Origin: Membranipora membranacea
Lineage: Eukaryota > Bryozoa > Gymnolaemata > Cheilostomatida > Membraniporidae
Direction of reading: 5' to 3'
Assembly: GCA_914767715.1 (NCBI GenBank)
Contig: OU612066.1
Span: forward strand, 27,812,283-27,876,282
DNA length: 64,000 bases
In this document: piece by piece, positions 33,850 to 45,907 of the stretch
How the letters are laid out: each line of letters opens with the position of its first letter
How positions within the stretch are numbered: the stretch's first letter is position 1
Program-made: the position numbers and the translations under genes
The notes under the pieces: generated by a model
The model's input: only the letters and a program-made list of their open reading frames with translations
What the model was told of the DNA's origin: nothing
The model's database searches: none

Positions 33850-36594
33850 GGTCAACAGGCCAGCCCGCCAGAAAACCAGCACTATGTAACTGAGAAAATC
33901 ACTCTACAACACATAAATACCAGATCTCTAAAAGGCAAAACTATTGAACTGTCTTCTGTAACTCATGACATAGACATTGTATGCATTACTGAAACTCATA
34001 TTGATGACACGATCAAAGATCATCAGATATTTGACTACAACTCTAAGTCAATCTATCGTAAAGACAGGAACATCCATGGGGGCAGAGTACTAATAGCAGT
34101 TGACCAGAAACTCCCAACTACCGAGATAGCATTCAACAATCCGGATGATACTGAACTCATCTTTGTCCGTGTGAAGAAGAAAATGATCATTGGCTGCTAC
34201 TACAGACCCCAACACAACAGATGTTTTGATACCCTGACCAATGCCCTAGAAGAGATATGTGCAAAATATCCTACAGACCACATGGTGTTGGTGGGTGACA
34301 TGAACCTACCAGGTATCAACTGGCAGAATGGAACTGTCAAACCTCACACACATGAACATAGACTAAAACAGAGTTTCCTCGCCCTTCTCAACCAGTTTGA
34401 CATGGCCCAACTGGTTATGGAACCAACTCACATACAGGGAAACTCTCTGGACCTACTCTGCACCAACGATTCTCAGGTGGTACAATGTAGAAGTCATATA
34501 CCCTGGACTTAGTGTCCACTGCATCATCCAGGCAACTATAGATGCCAAAATGCAAGTGATGAAGAAACCGCTACACACAGTCAAACAGTACCATAAAGCT
34601 GATTTAGACAAATTCAGTGATGATATGTGGAGATTGAAACATGACCTGGCAAACATCGACGATGTTGACAAAATGTGGAATCACTTTTCACTAGGAATTA
34701 AAAAGTCCATCAACGATTGTGTACCCACCACGGTTGTGAGCTCTAAGCCGCATGAAGAACCAGTCTGGTTAGACAAGAAATGCCGCAAGCTGGTTGCCAA
34801 GGAGAGACAACTGTACAACAAATGGAAGGAAAAGAAGAGTGATACTACCAGTGAGGCGCTTTACAAGAGCAAGAGGAGAGAAGCCAAAAAGCACTTTCAC
34901 AAAGCAAGGCGAACCTATGTGGAGAGCAGATTGTGTAAGCCCCTGCTGGAGGGAAACAGCAAACCCTTCTACAGACATCTGAGAGGACAGAGACCAAAAC
35001 AGCATATCTCACTGCTCAATACAGATGATGACATCACTGATGACCCTGCAGTATGCTCCACAATCTTAAACACTCACTTTCACAACCAGTTCAATAAGAC
35101 ACATGCCCTCCACGGCCAGGATCCTGCATCACACAAACCCAACTGCGGTGAGATAGAAGTATACAGTGTGATTAAACTTCTGAATAGCCTGAAGTCTGGA
35201 AAGGCTCTAGGCCCTGATGGCGTGAATAAAAGAAGACCTCACTCTAGACACTGAGCAGACTGCAGGTTTCTTGTCCCTGATCTTCAAGAAATCGCTAACA
35301 TTTGGCAAACTGCCAGCTGAATGGAAGACTGCTAATGTGACGCCCATTCATAAAAGCGGGAACAAACAGAACGCCAACAATTACCGACCAATCTCTCTCA
35401 CAAGCATACCCTGTAAACTGCTTGAACATATTGTGCTGAGAAACCTTCTAGAGAAGATTGACAGTTGGCTCCACAATAGACAACATGGTTTCAGGAAAGG
35501 GCTCTCATGTGAAACTCAGATATACGCCACCTTGTATGAGATCATAGGAGCAACCGACAAGAAGTCCAGTGTGCACGCAGCAGTCTTGGACCTGTCAAAG
35601 GCCTTTGACCGCGTACCACATGCATTGCTAATGCAAAAACTGACGGACATACCTGGTATTGAAAGCTACCTGCTGGACTGGATACATGACTTCCTGTGTA
35701 ACCGATCGCAGACAGTGGTGCTGGATTGAGCTAAATCTGAATCCCTTCCAGTGACATCCGGAGTCCCACAGGGCTCGGTGTTGGGTCCAGTGCTGTTTTT
35801 GGTGTATATCAACGATCTCCCCAGTCATGTTGATTGCTCTGCTGGCTTCCTTGCTGATGATACCCTGATGTACCAAAATGTAGACAACACAAATGATGAG
35901 GAGAGATTTCAAGCCAACGTGGAGTTACTGAACACCTGGGCTAAAACCTGGGGGTTGAGTTTTAATGCTAAGAAGTGTAAGATTATTGCCTTCCATCCCC
36001 AGAGAACAGTCCCAGAGTACACTATGGACAATATAGTGCTGGAGCACACAGATCACTGCAAATACTTAGGAGTGATACTGCAGTCAGACCTAAAGTTCAC
36101 TGACCACATAGCCGACAAAATCTGCAGCGCCAGAAAGTAGATTGGGATGATCAGACGAGCTCTCTACTGGGCACCGGAGAGAGCCAGACTGATTGCATAC
36201 AAGTCTCTCTGCCTTCCTCATCTGGAATATTCTTCCTGTGCCTGGGATCCTTCCACAAAGAGGGAGATCGAGGCACTCGATATTGTGCAAAACCAAGGTG
36301 TGAGAATGATCTGTGGATTGAAGGGAGGAGGGGTTTTACGGAAGCAAAGGAGAAATTGCAGCTGGAACAGATAGTTTATTCGAAGAACTCCAGGGTAAAG
36401 CTCCTAAATAAGGTACTGTCAAAAGAGGAGGCCCACCCTGCACTCTGCACATCCTACGATGAAATAATAAACCAGCCCCATATTACAGTCTCGACAAGAT
36501 CACAAACACGAAATGAGCCACGCTCTATCGCTGCCACAGGGAACTGTTTTCATAATAGTTTTCTGCCCCGGACAATACGGGATATGAAAATCTA
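33850..36594 (+). pseudogene. Decayed endonuclease + reverse transcriptase LINE (CR1/L2/Jockey group)
   Basis: Part 1 (frame from about 33850 to 34490) is an APE-type endonuclease with INTRSLKGK, DIVCITETHI, IIGCYYRP and LVGDMNLPGINW. Part 2 (34397-35254, shifted) leads to SLKSGKALGPDGV. Part 3 (from ~35226) has reverse-transcriptase boxes: TPIHKSGNKQNANNYRPISL, LDLSKAFDRVPH, TSGVPQGSVLGPVLF and GFLADDTLMY, where the usual FADD reads LADD. Stops at 35728 and 36138 and at least three frameshifts break it. The thumb region (CKYLGVILQSDLKF, LPHLEYSSCAWDP) reaches 36594. It cannot act by itself. Confidence 0.88.
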
Positions 36595-37199
36595 AGGACA
36601 ATCAGAGGACAATACTACTGATGCCCTACTGGATGGGTACTTGTACCCACTCCGAACCCAAATGCCCTACCCATGGGGTGGTATTCTGGACCAATGTCCA
36701 AACCTTATGTAGTTATGTCCAAAAACTGAAGCACGCCCCTTACGCCCCCCTAGGCGGTCTAGTGTGATGTCGTCTTTGATGTTAGTTGATGTAAGTACTG
36801 ACTGAGTATCAGTATCATGGTATGCACGGACTCTTGGTCTTAGCTTAGCAGGGCTTGTAAAAGTCTAATATATATATTTAAAAAAAGGCAATTAATTTCA
36901 TCTATTCAATACTTTCTAAAGAGATGTCAATATTGGTGGATTTTTAGGTCTGGGGTGTAGTAATAGCTCAGGCCTTCTTCTCTGTAGATGGTTGGTCACG
37001 TGCAAATAGTGGGTTCCCCTGGGCAAAGAAGTGACCGCCTCTCTTCATTGCCCTGTGCACTCAACCAACGGACTTGCACCGAGCTCCAGAAGGCCTGCAT
37101 GTGGCTATAATAGTAGTAGTAGAAACATCAGGACATTATTTAAAATAACATTTAAGATCGATATAGGATATAGCTTATGTTACTAATTCATTAGGATTT

Positions 37200-37440
37200 G
37201 GAGGTGGCTCAGTTGGTTAGAGCGCCGGTCTTCAGCGCGCAAGTGTTCAAGGTTGTGGCTTCGAATCCCACTGTAGTCCACCGGGGATTGTTGAACCCCC
37301 AGGTGTGCTCCAACCTGCCTACAAGAGCCAGGCAAGAGCAAATTGGCGCAGAAATTGCGGCCTAGCCCCTAAGGCACCCTTATCTCGCTCTTTCTTCGGG
37401 ATGCGGTGAGTGATGAAACCTTGAGACTTCAACCAACATT
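37200..37440 (+). mobile_element. tRNA-derived SINE, family 1, copy 2
   Basis: The head starts GGAGGTGGCTCAGTTGGTTA with box B GCTTCGAATCCCA, and the body repeats CCCAGGTGTGCTCC, GAGCAAATTGGCGCAGA and TTGCGGCC from the copy at 3905-4174. The tail ends in CAACCAACA. The shared body beyond the tRNA head proves a dispersed element, not two tRNA genes. A 102-codon open frame downstream (37480-37788) is not recognised. Confidence 0.85.
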
Positions 37441-37945
37441 TTTAACCAACATATAACAAAACTTTGCAACCGATCAAACGTGATGTCAGTCTTAGGTAAG
37501 TGTCCATACTTTACTGTAACACTTCAATATAGCCTAGCACTTAACACAGTTAGCTACAGGGTGTTCCAAGTAAGCCTTATGTCCATTATACATGCTTATA
37601 ATGCCAGATGCCTATGTTTGCATGCCCCAGGAGCCCAGCTAGCCTGTGTTGATGAGAAATTAATTGTAATCATTTTACCAGACATGGCCCTAACCGCCAG
37701 TGCTGGCTACCAGGAATACTTTTGCCCAGGAGTTGCTCCTTGTTATGCACAGGCGGTATCTGCATTAGATTTAGTAGTAATAGAATAACCTGCCAAACAA
37801 CAGCAAACCTCTTGATTTGCCAAAGTTGCTGTCATCGAGGATATTTTAAACATTACTAGATAGGAAGGGTTTGAGCTTCCACTGAATATTTGTTATTGAG
37901 GTATTTGGTCTAATTTTTCACAATTTTTCTTTCCATTGATTTTAG

Positions 37946-39030
37946 ATTTTTGATGAGAAAGTAAGCTGGGAGACATAAGCTCGAATAGGTTCTCCGGCTA
38001 ATGCCACATACAAACCATCTGGGGGTGATGTCAAAATTGAGCAGTGTAAGCTGGAATTCAAAGAGAAAGCTAAGGCTAGGATTGGATCACTGGACAAAGC
38101 TGCACATACACCTGGTGGTGGTAACGTAAAGATTGAGCAGAACAAAGTAGACTTCAAAGGTTAGCTGTCAATTCTTAAATAAGACTTAATTTTCTGGTGG
38201 TACCTATTCAGAGATAAGGCTTTATTTTCTGGTAGTACCACATTGAAATGAAAGGTCCAATAGCAAAAACAAAACAAAAAACAAATAACATGCATCATTC
38301 ACGTGGTATTCCTGTAGGTGTTGGTCTTTAAATCTTGTGTTCAAACCCAGTATTTGTGTGTATATAGTACATTGTGTATTGACCTGCCGGTGAGGCTTTT
38401 GTCTGAGGTATTACAGCCAGATTTGTCCCTTAACCTACAATGACCAGAAGGAAACCTTCAACCATTCAGTTGGTGTTGTATTAGGAGAACCCAAGTTTTG
38501 ATGTAATGAATATTGGGATCTGATTTTTCATTGCAGAGAAGGCACAGTCTATGATTTAATAATTCTGTCGGAGTTTTATTAGGGGAACTGTAGCTATGAT
38601 GAATTTATTATTATGCGTTTTTATTGAGGTTTTTATATATGCAATTATGTAATAAACAAATGGAAATAACTACTTTAAACAATAAAACAAAAAAAGGCAA
38701 AAAAATGTGTATATATTCACAGAAATAATAATTAGTCGGGAGAACAAGTTTTACTGTAGGTGATTGATAGATATTACGCTCTACTAATTGAAATGAATTG
38801 GTTAAAAAATCTTGATTTTTAATCTCAATGATGTAATGAATGTTAAGTTTAGATTTTTCATTATAGAGAAGGCGCATTCTAAGATTCGATCACTGGACAA
38901 AGTAAACCACTCACCAGGAGGCGGAGATGTGAAAATAGAGACTCGCAAACTCGAGTTCAAGGATAAAGCCGCTGCTAAAATCAGCTCACTAGATAAAGCA
39001 TCACACTCTCCCGATGGAGGAATTGTTCAG
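37946..39030 (+). CDS. Tau/MAP2/MAP4-type microtubule-binding repeats, two exons (partial gene)
   Basis: Exon 37946-38159 and exon 38867-39030 join in phase (AAA G / AG AAG). Together they give about four tandem repeats of the tau family: [76 protein letters not shown] and [15 protein letters not shown]. In known family members these repeats bind and stabilise microtubules. The first exon contains TAA at 37976-37978 in this frame; a later acceptor (AATAG before 37987) would avoid it. No start, projection domain or C-terminus was found, so the rest lies in unresolved exons or this is a fragment. Confidence 0.75.
38512..38560 (+). repeat. Relic duplicate of the second tau-repeat exon boundary
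   Basis: GATGTAATGAAT, then TGATTTTTCATTGCAGAGAA and GGCACAGTCTATGAT, resemble the acceptor region and first codons of the exon at 38867 (TTTTTCATTATAGAGAAGGCGCATTCTAAGAT). The reading frame stops within seven codons, so this is a partial, dead exon copy. Confidence 0.65.
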
Positions 39031-39063
39031 GTACTGTCTATTGACAATTCACATTTATCTTAA

Positions 39064-39391
39064 AGTGACAGTCCTACTAGGCCATGTTTGGTATGGTTTT
39101 AAAGAGCTCAGGCTGAAAAGTCATTAGGGCATATAAAATAAAACAGCCTGTGAACCCAGTTGCAGTAAAACTGCTACAAAGTCTGAAAATTGGGATCATA
39201 GTGGATCAAAGTGATTTATTGTCTCCCCCTGACCACTATGACCCACTATGATCCTTTGCTAAAATATTTATAAAAAACTAAAATGCTATTTTCCACAATT
39301 TTCATTTTATTCTAATTTTTATGTGCCCCATGAACTCACAATAATCGAGTTACTGGGGTCACATATCCAATTTTATAGTAGGACTGTCACT
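39064..39391. mobile_element. TTAA-flanked MITE, 328 bp
   Basis: The terminal inverted repeats AGTGACAGTCCTACTA (39064-39079) and the exact complement (39376-39391) are flanked by TTAA at 39060-39063 and 39392-39395. It lies 33 bp downstream of a tau-repeat exon. No coding sequence; the ends differ from those of the TTAA element at 29418. Confidence 0.88.
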
Positions 39392-39753
39392 TTAAGGTTT
39401 AGGGCTAGACTAAGTGCTGAAAATTGAATGATGATACTAAGATTGAGAGCGATATTAATAGGCCTAGTCATTTACCCAGCCTATGGTGTATGTTAATTTA
39501 AAGGTACAATCATCATGGGTAATGTCTATCACACACAGTTTTCCTCCTGAACGATGCTGTGTTGGATAGAACTGTGTGCTCTTTAAAAATAAGAAGAAGC
39601 GTCTTAGAGTGCAGGGCGGCTTTAATTATGAACTTATACGAGAATTATCTGCGGTAAAACATGATGCGAATAGTCAGATCCGTAGTTACGTCATTAGAGT
39701 TATCACCCAATGCCTGCTCTCATATATATCTAAAGTGATATATAGAGATCAAA

Positions 39754-39876
39754 ACCTTTTGACAAAACCTTTTGACAAAACCTTTTGACAAAACCTTTGA
39801 CAGAACCTTTTGACACAAGCAGGCCGAAGTTGTTCGTTCCGAGCTCCGCGCGGAACGAACAACTTCGGCCTGCTTG
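39754..39876. repeat. ACAAAACCTTTTG tandem repeat followed by a perfect 26-bp-arm hairpin
   Basis: About four copies of ACAAAACCTTTTG (some degenerate) precede an inverted repeat with perfect arms at 39816-39841 and 39851-39876, which contain GCAGGCCGAAGTTGTTCG. The 9-base loop is AGCTCCGCG. The arms are clearly more GC-rich than the surroundings. No direct repeats flank it. Confidence 0.9.
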
Positions 39877-40929
39877 TAGCTTGTAGCTAGTCATACTTAT
39901 TCTATTTCTTATAGTATACTTATATATAATAGTTACCAATAACACAACAATATGCAGCATGGATATTTATTTGAGAAGCTATTCATTATCGTTGACTCAT
40001 ACATACTACCCAAACAGGAAGAAACCCAGCACTCCAGTTAGTATGATTAAGTTGAACATAAAACTTGACTACTAGTGTTATCAAACTCTGTATCTATAGC
40101 AGTCAGTGGTGGTTTGTATTTACTTAAGTTTTAGGTATTATGTAAAAATTAGGACCAGTCGGAGTCGAGTCACCAGCCAGTGACCAAACACTACTTTACT
40201 AACTAAAAGTTCAGTTATCTTTTATGATCAGGTATGGTGAATTTAGTGTGAGACTGAGAGTTGACAGGTTGGTCTCAACTGCCATGCCCTTAGAAGCAAG
40301 CTAGTCCATGCTGACAAGCCTGTTAAGTCTACAAAAGAAAAGAGGTTGTCATCACAGGCCTTTGAATCAACTCAATGCTTGCAAGAGGAGCATCATGTTA
40401 CTGCTTCTAATCCATCACCAAGATGTTCAAGGAACAAATTATCCATCATCACGTTTTCTTATAAAGGTTGCTAGTGCCATCATTCTCCCTGGTGCCATCA
40501 CTGAAGTCTCAAATCAACTTTGAGTTGTCCCAATGCAAGATGTTGAAATTCAGGATATAACAGGGCGGGGCTCCGTAGCCGCGAAGTATATAATTAAAGT
40601 ATCTCTATCCCTTTTATGACATGGAACTCCTGGCTTAGCTGCTTATTATAGCCAAGCAAGATAAGCTCTGTCATCAGTGATACAAAGGTCAAGAATGATG
40701 TGCATATGAAGCTATGGTACTGTATAAATTATGATATCTTTATCTTTCTGTGATTCAATGATGATGATTGCTCGTATGTATGATGTAGGCTAGTGTTGAT
40801 AGATGGATAGAGTGACTACCACAGACATGAGTGCCTTGAGTGACCCAAGGACTGGATGATGGGGTTCTGCTACTGGCTCCACGACCAACAACATGAGTAC
40901 AAGCTAAATAACATCAGTATTCCGAAAAC

Positions 40930-41532
40930 AATGGTGTGAAGTACCTGGGAGTGAAACTAGAGAGTTCTCTGAGATGGAATGAAAATACTACCTACATCTA
41001 ATACAAAGCCTCTAGTAGATGAGGTTACATCCGGCGAACTATCCCTCCCACCCTACCAAAACTACGTGACAAAGCCTATACAACCCTGGTGAGACCTATC
41101 CTAGAATATTCATCTACAGTCTGGGACGGCAGCCTCACACAAACTCAGGCAACTAAACTGGAGGCTGTCCAGAGGCGAGCCGCAAGAACAGTCTTCAACA
41201 TTCCTAGAACTGATCACAGAACTAGCACAACGCAGCTCATCGACCATCTGACCTGGCAGACTCTAGACAGCAGAAGAAGCTGGAGACGTCTTGGTTTGTT
41301 TCGTGCCATCCATTTCAACGAGGTAGCTGTCAACATGACTGATCACATCCAGCCTCATCCTCATCAGAGCAGTACCAGAAGGCACAAACAGCAGTATCTA
41401 ATACCTCACTGTAATACCAATGTTCATAAAAAGAGCTTCTTTGTATCCACTGCTAAGCTGTGGAATAATTTGTCTTGTGATTACTCACTACTGAGTGGCA
41501 GGTTAAGGTTCCAGCATATGGCAAAGACCTGA
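40930..41532 (+). mobile_element. LINE fragment: C-terminal end of a reverse transcriptase ORF
   Basis: The frame 41089-41532 reads RPILEYSSTVWDGSLTQTQ, KLEAVQRRAARTVFNI and FFVSTAKLWNNLSCDY, the typical C-terminus of CR1/L2/Jockey-like ORF2 proteins. Upstream, KYLGVKLE-like codons at about 40940 and LRDKAYTTLV before 41089 are in broken frames. It is followed by AAGTAAGTAAGTAG, a likely 3' tail. It is a dead copy. Confidence 0.8.
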
Positions 41533-42239
41533 AACAGTTGATGATCCGGAACGTATACTGACATAAGAGATTGGCACATCGCTGGAACCTTCAACCTGAA
41601 GAAGCGATCAACCTCCAAGTAGCAAGTAAGTAAGTAGACCTGTTTCCTTCTATTGAACATAACATTGAACTAGATTGGACTGTTCAAGCGGGTAGAATAT
41701 TTCAAGCTGTAGAAAATAATTGAATGTTTACTAATGCTACCTGGAAGGGCAGCCCCTGAACGGGTGCGAAGGTCCTCGATTGACCACTTATCTTGATAAA
41801 CGATTTGATCCTTAACTGATATTATCACACATGTAGTAATCACATTAACAGTTCAGTCATATTCAATTTCTATAACTTGTCACCTGTTTTGCTCAGTAGT
41901 TTTTATATCAGGCAGTTCATCATTATGAAAAGAGGACCATTTTTTACTGCAGCGGGTCTGCTGTTTTTGTTTCAGGGGATTCTTTGGTTTAGTATGTAGG
42001 ACATGTCTTTTCTTTGCCTTCGAGGGGGTAAAATTGTGTAGCTCAGTGTGTGTGGGAGAGCTTAGAGGAATGGCATAAATTTGTTTTAGCACATGTTGGA
42101 ACAAACAACCTCACTAGCCAAGGTGCATCAGTTCTTGACAGTTTGTGTGCTCTAACTACCATGCCATATTGAGTAAATCTGTTTCTGTTTCTGAAGATGG
42201 TGTTACCTGGGGCACACTTTGAGAAAGCAGGGCTCTATC

Positions 42240-42411
42240 CCACACACTAGTTTGGGTTGGGCACCAGAAGGGAGAAGGAGATGTGGAAGACCAAAGAAGA
42301 TCTGTAGAATGACAGCTCTGGAACAGTTGCAGACCACTGGCATCAAGTGAAGCTGCAGAGATGGTGGAAGATCGGTCTAGATGGAGGGAGCAGGAGATGA
42401 ATATTCTGGCG
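42240..42411 (+). mobile_element. LINE ORF2 C-terminal tail
   Basis: GWAPEGRRRCGRPKKICRM, then a Trp-poor helix and DRSRWREQEMNILA, match the conserved last residues of many LINE ORF2 proteins. A short GTGAGTAAGTGAAG follows. Upstream coding parts are absent or unrecognisable, so it is a heavily truncated copy. Confidence 0.6.
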
Positions 42412-43749
42412 CAATATTCCAGAAGGAACCCTGCTACCTAAGTGAGTAAGTGAAGTGTTTCAAAGCAAAGATGTCAATAATACTCATTTATGGGATATTG
42501 TTACATTAAACTGTTTGTGGAATCACTCTTTTCTTTTTGTTCTAGGCCATCAATAGCATTTTATACTACTACCCGTAGAGTATTTGCAATGAATGGACTC
42601 CATCTGACCCGCTCATTGCTGAGCCTCTGCTGTAAAACATACAAATTCGAGAAAAAGGATGATGACTTTATAGATTCAGGAGTTCCCCTCTACTAAAAAT
42701 TCTAAGAGTGGGCAACTCTGGCACTTGATTTATTGTTGCACCCCATTTCAAACCTTATTTCCCTTATTGGTTAGAAAGCCTACCTATGAAATAACTCTAT
42801 CATTCAGTATTCAAGTACTCATACCATGATCATTATCTGCAATTAGTGTAGTGTAGCACCCCACCTCTGAGGGACTAAAGCAGTCAAAATCGATGCTGGA
42901 AACACTTGGGTGTTTATGCCTATTTCATAACATGGATGTTCCTATTTTCTTGCTTGTAGAAGGTGAAGATAGTATGCAGATGAAGGTAAATCTGGATTTA
43001 AGTCGGTCATGAAAATGGCAAGGTATGATGCAATTATTTCTGAGGGTGTGTGCTAATTAATATCGGTCGGGTTAGCTTCAACTACTGAGTTAGACTCGAT
43101 TACTATTCACAATAAATGGAAGGTGACAAGTTATAGAATATATAATTGACTTAGCTGTATTCTTTGGTCAAGGATCTAGGAGATGTTAAGTCTGATTTGG
43201 AGGTTGTTTCCCTGCCTGGAACCGGTGGAGGGGGGGGGGGGGTAGAGTGTAGCTCAGTGGGTGTTGGAGAACTTAATAATTAGGCATAAACAGGCGGGGT
43301 GGTATGTTTTGAGGCAGGCCATGGCGCTGAAGGATTACAGATATATTATTCCAGTGCTGTCCCCAGGATTTCAGAACGTTTTCCAATGCTAGGCCGTCTG
43401 TGTATATGATATATCCGCATTTAATGACAAGTAATTTAAGCCCATTTATTGGGGAATATTTGAAGATATCACTGATCTTTGGCTGTGAAGAATATGTCAT
43501 AGCGACACAAATATAGTATTGTAGAACACTTTTAAATGGGATGTTACCTTAATCCTCAGTGTAAATACTGATGTAATTTGATGGAAGGGATTTCAGACAA
43601 AAGCAAATTTGACAGGCTCCTTTCATGTAATACGTCTGTATTATCTATTATTATGCCCAATAAATTTTAATCAACCAATTAATTGCACCACAGGAACAGC
43701 TACCTATCCTTTTCTTGAAAGATGGCTTTGTAAACTTTATGTCTTGCAG

Positions 43750-44505
43750 TCAGACAGATACTAGAGTTGAGTTACTTTTTGACGGCTCATCCCATTGACA
43801 AATAGCACTTGTACATGCAGGGTCCGACATATCCAGCCTGGTTACATACTCCAGCTTGAACAATATGGCAGCTTCATGATTGCACACCTGACTTAACCTA
43901 AAGAACAGGATGTGAAATATTTTTTTTCTCATTTCTTTCAACAACATTGCGATTCCATTCAAATCCAGTAATTAGTGATACCTTTTAAAATCGATTTGAA
44001 AGAATTTGCTTGTTAATGTATACACCATCAACTTACAGTGTAGAGCATTCACAATCCAGGCGTCCTAATTTTGTTAAGTCAGGAAAATTGCAGATATTTA
44101 TACATTGTTGTTATTCTTCCATTCATTGTATCAATTTATGAAAAGCTATTAATAATGGAAACATAATTTTCAATTTCATCTAAAAAGAAATCGGTAAAAA
44201 TTATCCTAGCTGTCAGCATTATACATACCCAGCAAAGCAGCTACAATATGCCAAGCAGACTTCACCAGTTTCCTTGATAACTTTAACCCAAGCTTCATGA
44301 GGTATCTCCGAGATTCTCTGACTGCGCTTGCAGAGTGCGTTCAGGTAGCAACATGGGTGCTGTTTGTTGATGTTATGATAGAATATTTCCTGAACGTGAT
44401 TATCCATGTACAGGCTGTATGATTTACCAGTCTTGTACACAGACAGATCCTTTTTAATTAATGAGTAGCCTTTTTATATTCAAAAAGAGCCTGAGATCAA
44501 CCAAA
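43750..44505 (-). pseudogene. SWIM zinc-finger gene fragment, as in YqaJ-associated animal proteins
   Basis: On the minus strand, the exon from about 44490 to 44239 encodes KGYSLIKKDLSVYKTG, then EAWVKVIKETGEVCLAYCSC and FAG, with a GTATGT donor. The next exon (from about 43889) starts VCNHEAAILFKLE. Together they form the CxC-xn-CxH SWIM zinc-binding motif. The surrounding layout (wV-xx-xxGEv-xAyCsCxAG then CNHxAAxLfkxE) is known from large invertebrate families annotated as SWIM/YqaJ recombinase-like. Upstream, ALFEYKK lies one base out of frame, suggesting a frameshift. No nuclease domain was found, so it is a fragment or pseudogene. The stop is near 43750. Confidence 0.6.
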
Positions 44506-44894
44506 TTTGTCTGTGGCCATTTTGACATTGCCTGCTTTTCACCATGCTATGCTTTCAATCTTTCATCATCGTTAGGCGTTCGAGGTCCTTCTTTATATAT
44601 ATCCTGGTAATCTCTCTTATCCGCGGGAAGTTCTTACGCAGCTGAGACGTTTTCAGGGACTTGTTGATTATATAGGCAACGACTCCTTTGAACACTAATT
44701 TTAAATCCACGCTTTCTACAGAAATCCTCGACAGTCCAATATTTTTACTTCCTCACGTGTTATTAAATCGCTATCCACAATAGTTCGTATTCCACTTGCC
44801 CTCCAAAAAGATGAAGCCAAGGCTGTTGTTGAATTTGACTTTTGAATTTTGTAATATTATCCAGCTGCTGATCACAAATAAGGAAATGCACTTT

Positions 44895-45303
44895 TATTTG
44901 AATTTGAGTTGTGAACTAAGGCACGAGGGGCGGGTGCCTTGACGATAGTGACTTTGCGCGGATGCGTTGATGGAAAGCAAACCTCCCTGCACTGGCTTAG
45001 AGTATAAGCATGAGAGTGATGGGGTGAAAATTGCTGCACTGAAACAATGAAGAGTTGGCAGCCTCCCTGGCTGCGCAACAGCGTAAACACACCAATTATG
45101 TCAAACCACCGAAACTTACAAAATGCACTGAGGGATCGATGAGATTGATTGAGATGCTCATCAACACACAGGGGTGGCTTCATGCTGCTGGGCCCAGCCA
45201 TGAGGAGGTTGTACTAGAGAAGGCCTCGAAACAGCGCTTGACTCATGGTTTCTAGCTGAAGACCTGTGTGTTGTGCAGTGGTACGCGCACCACTGTATGT
45301 TGT
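44895..45303 (+). mobile_element. RLE-type retrotransposon, 3'UTR fragment (copy 2)
   Basis: About 400 bp matches the 3'UTR of the element at 22014-24020 in the opposite orientation: GGCACGAGGGGCGGGTGCCT, AGTATAAGCATGAGAGTGAT and TGGCTTCATGCTGCTGGGC. It ends in GCAGTGGTACGCGCACCACT. It starts abruptly within the 3'UTR, as usual for 5'-truncated insertion. Open frames here are chance. Confidence 0.88.
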
Positions 45304-45499
45304 ATCTTACAGTGTTTCTCTGTTGTGATAAGTATTGTCAGATAAAGTAAGGTGTGAAGATCTGATTGTATTAAAATTCATGAGATGGACAATCTATTAG
45401 ACTACATAGAAAACAGTAGAACATATTTTTTCATATCAGTTAGGAAATACTAGGAGTAAGGACCAGGGTCCCAAGACCTGCTATATGTTCAGCGGCTAG

Positions 45500-45737
45500 A
45501 TCTCAAAACAAAAGTCGATATAAATCATACCTAGGATCCCCAAATTTTTTTCAAAACCCCCTACCTACTAGTTTTCAAGGGTGCCAGTGCAGAATCAAAA
45601 AGAATTTTATTCCTATGATGTGCGGTTTTCTAGATAAGCCCCATTTCATTTTTTCTTATGCTGCGTGCGTTAACAGTACCAAACCAGAGAGCGGGCAACT
45701 CAAAATTAAACTCAAATTTGGGCTCCGAAAACTGTCT
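45500..45737. mobile_element. Diverged half of the long-TIR MITE found at 63124
   Basis: The sequence runs through AGAATCAAAAAGAATTTTAT, TGCGGTTTTCTAGATAA, AACAGTACCAAACCAGAGAG and CGGGCAACTC to GAAAACTGTCTAT. This parallels the right half of the element ending at 63622. The left end is not evident. Confidence 0.65.
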
Positions 45738-45907
45738 ATGAAGAAGCAGAAATTTGCCATTGAAAACAGCCGAATCAGTAGCCTACTTTCCATTCACAAT
45801 CCCTCAATAACTCGAGGGGCCCCCTGAGTACCTGTTATATATATATATATATATTTATATTGATCATCATTTCATCATTGTAAGATTTTTATTGAATGTA
45901 CTTGCAG

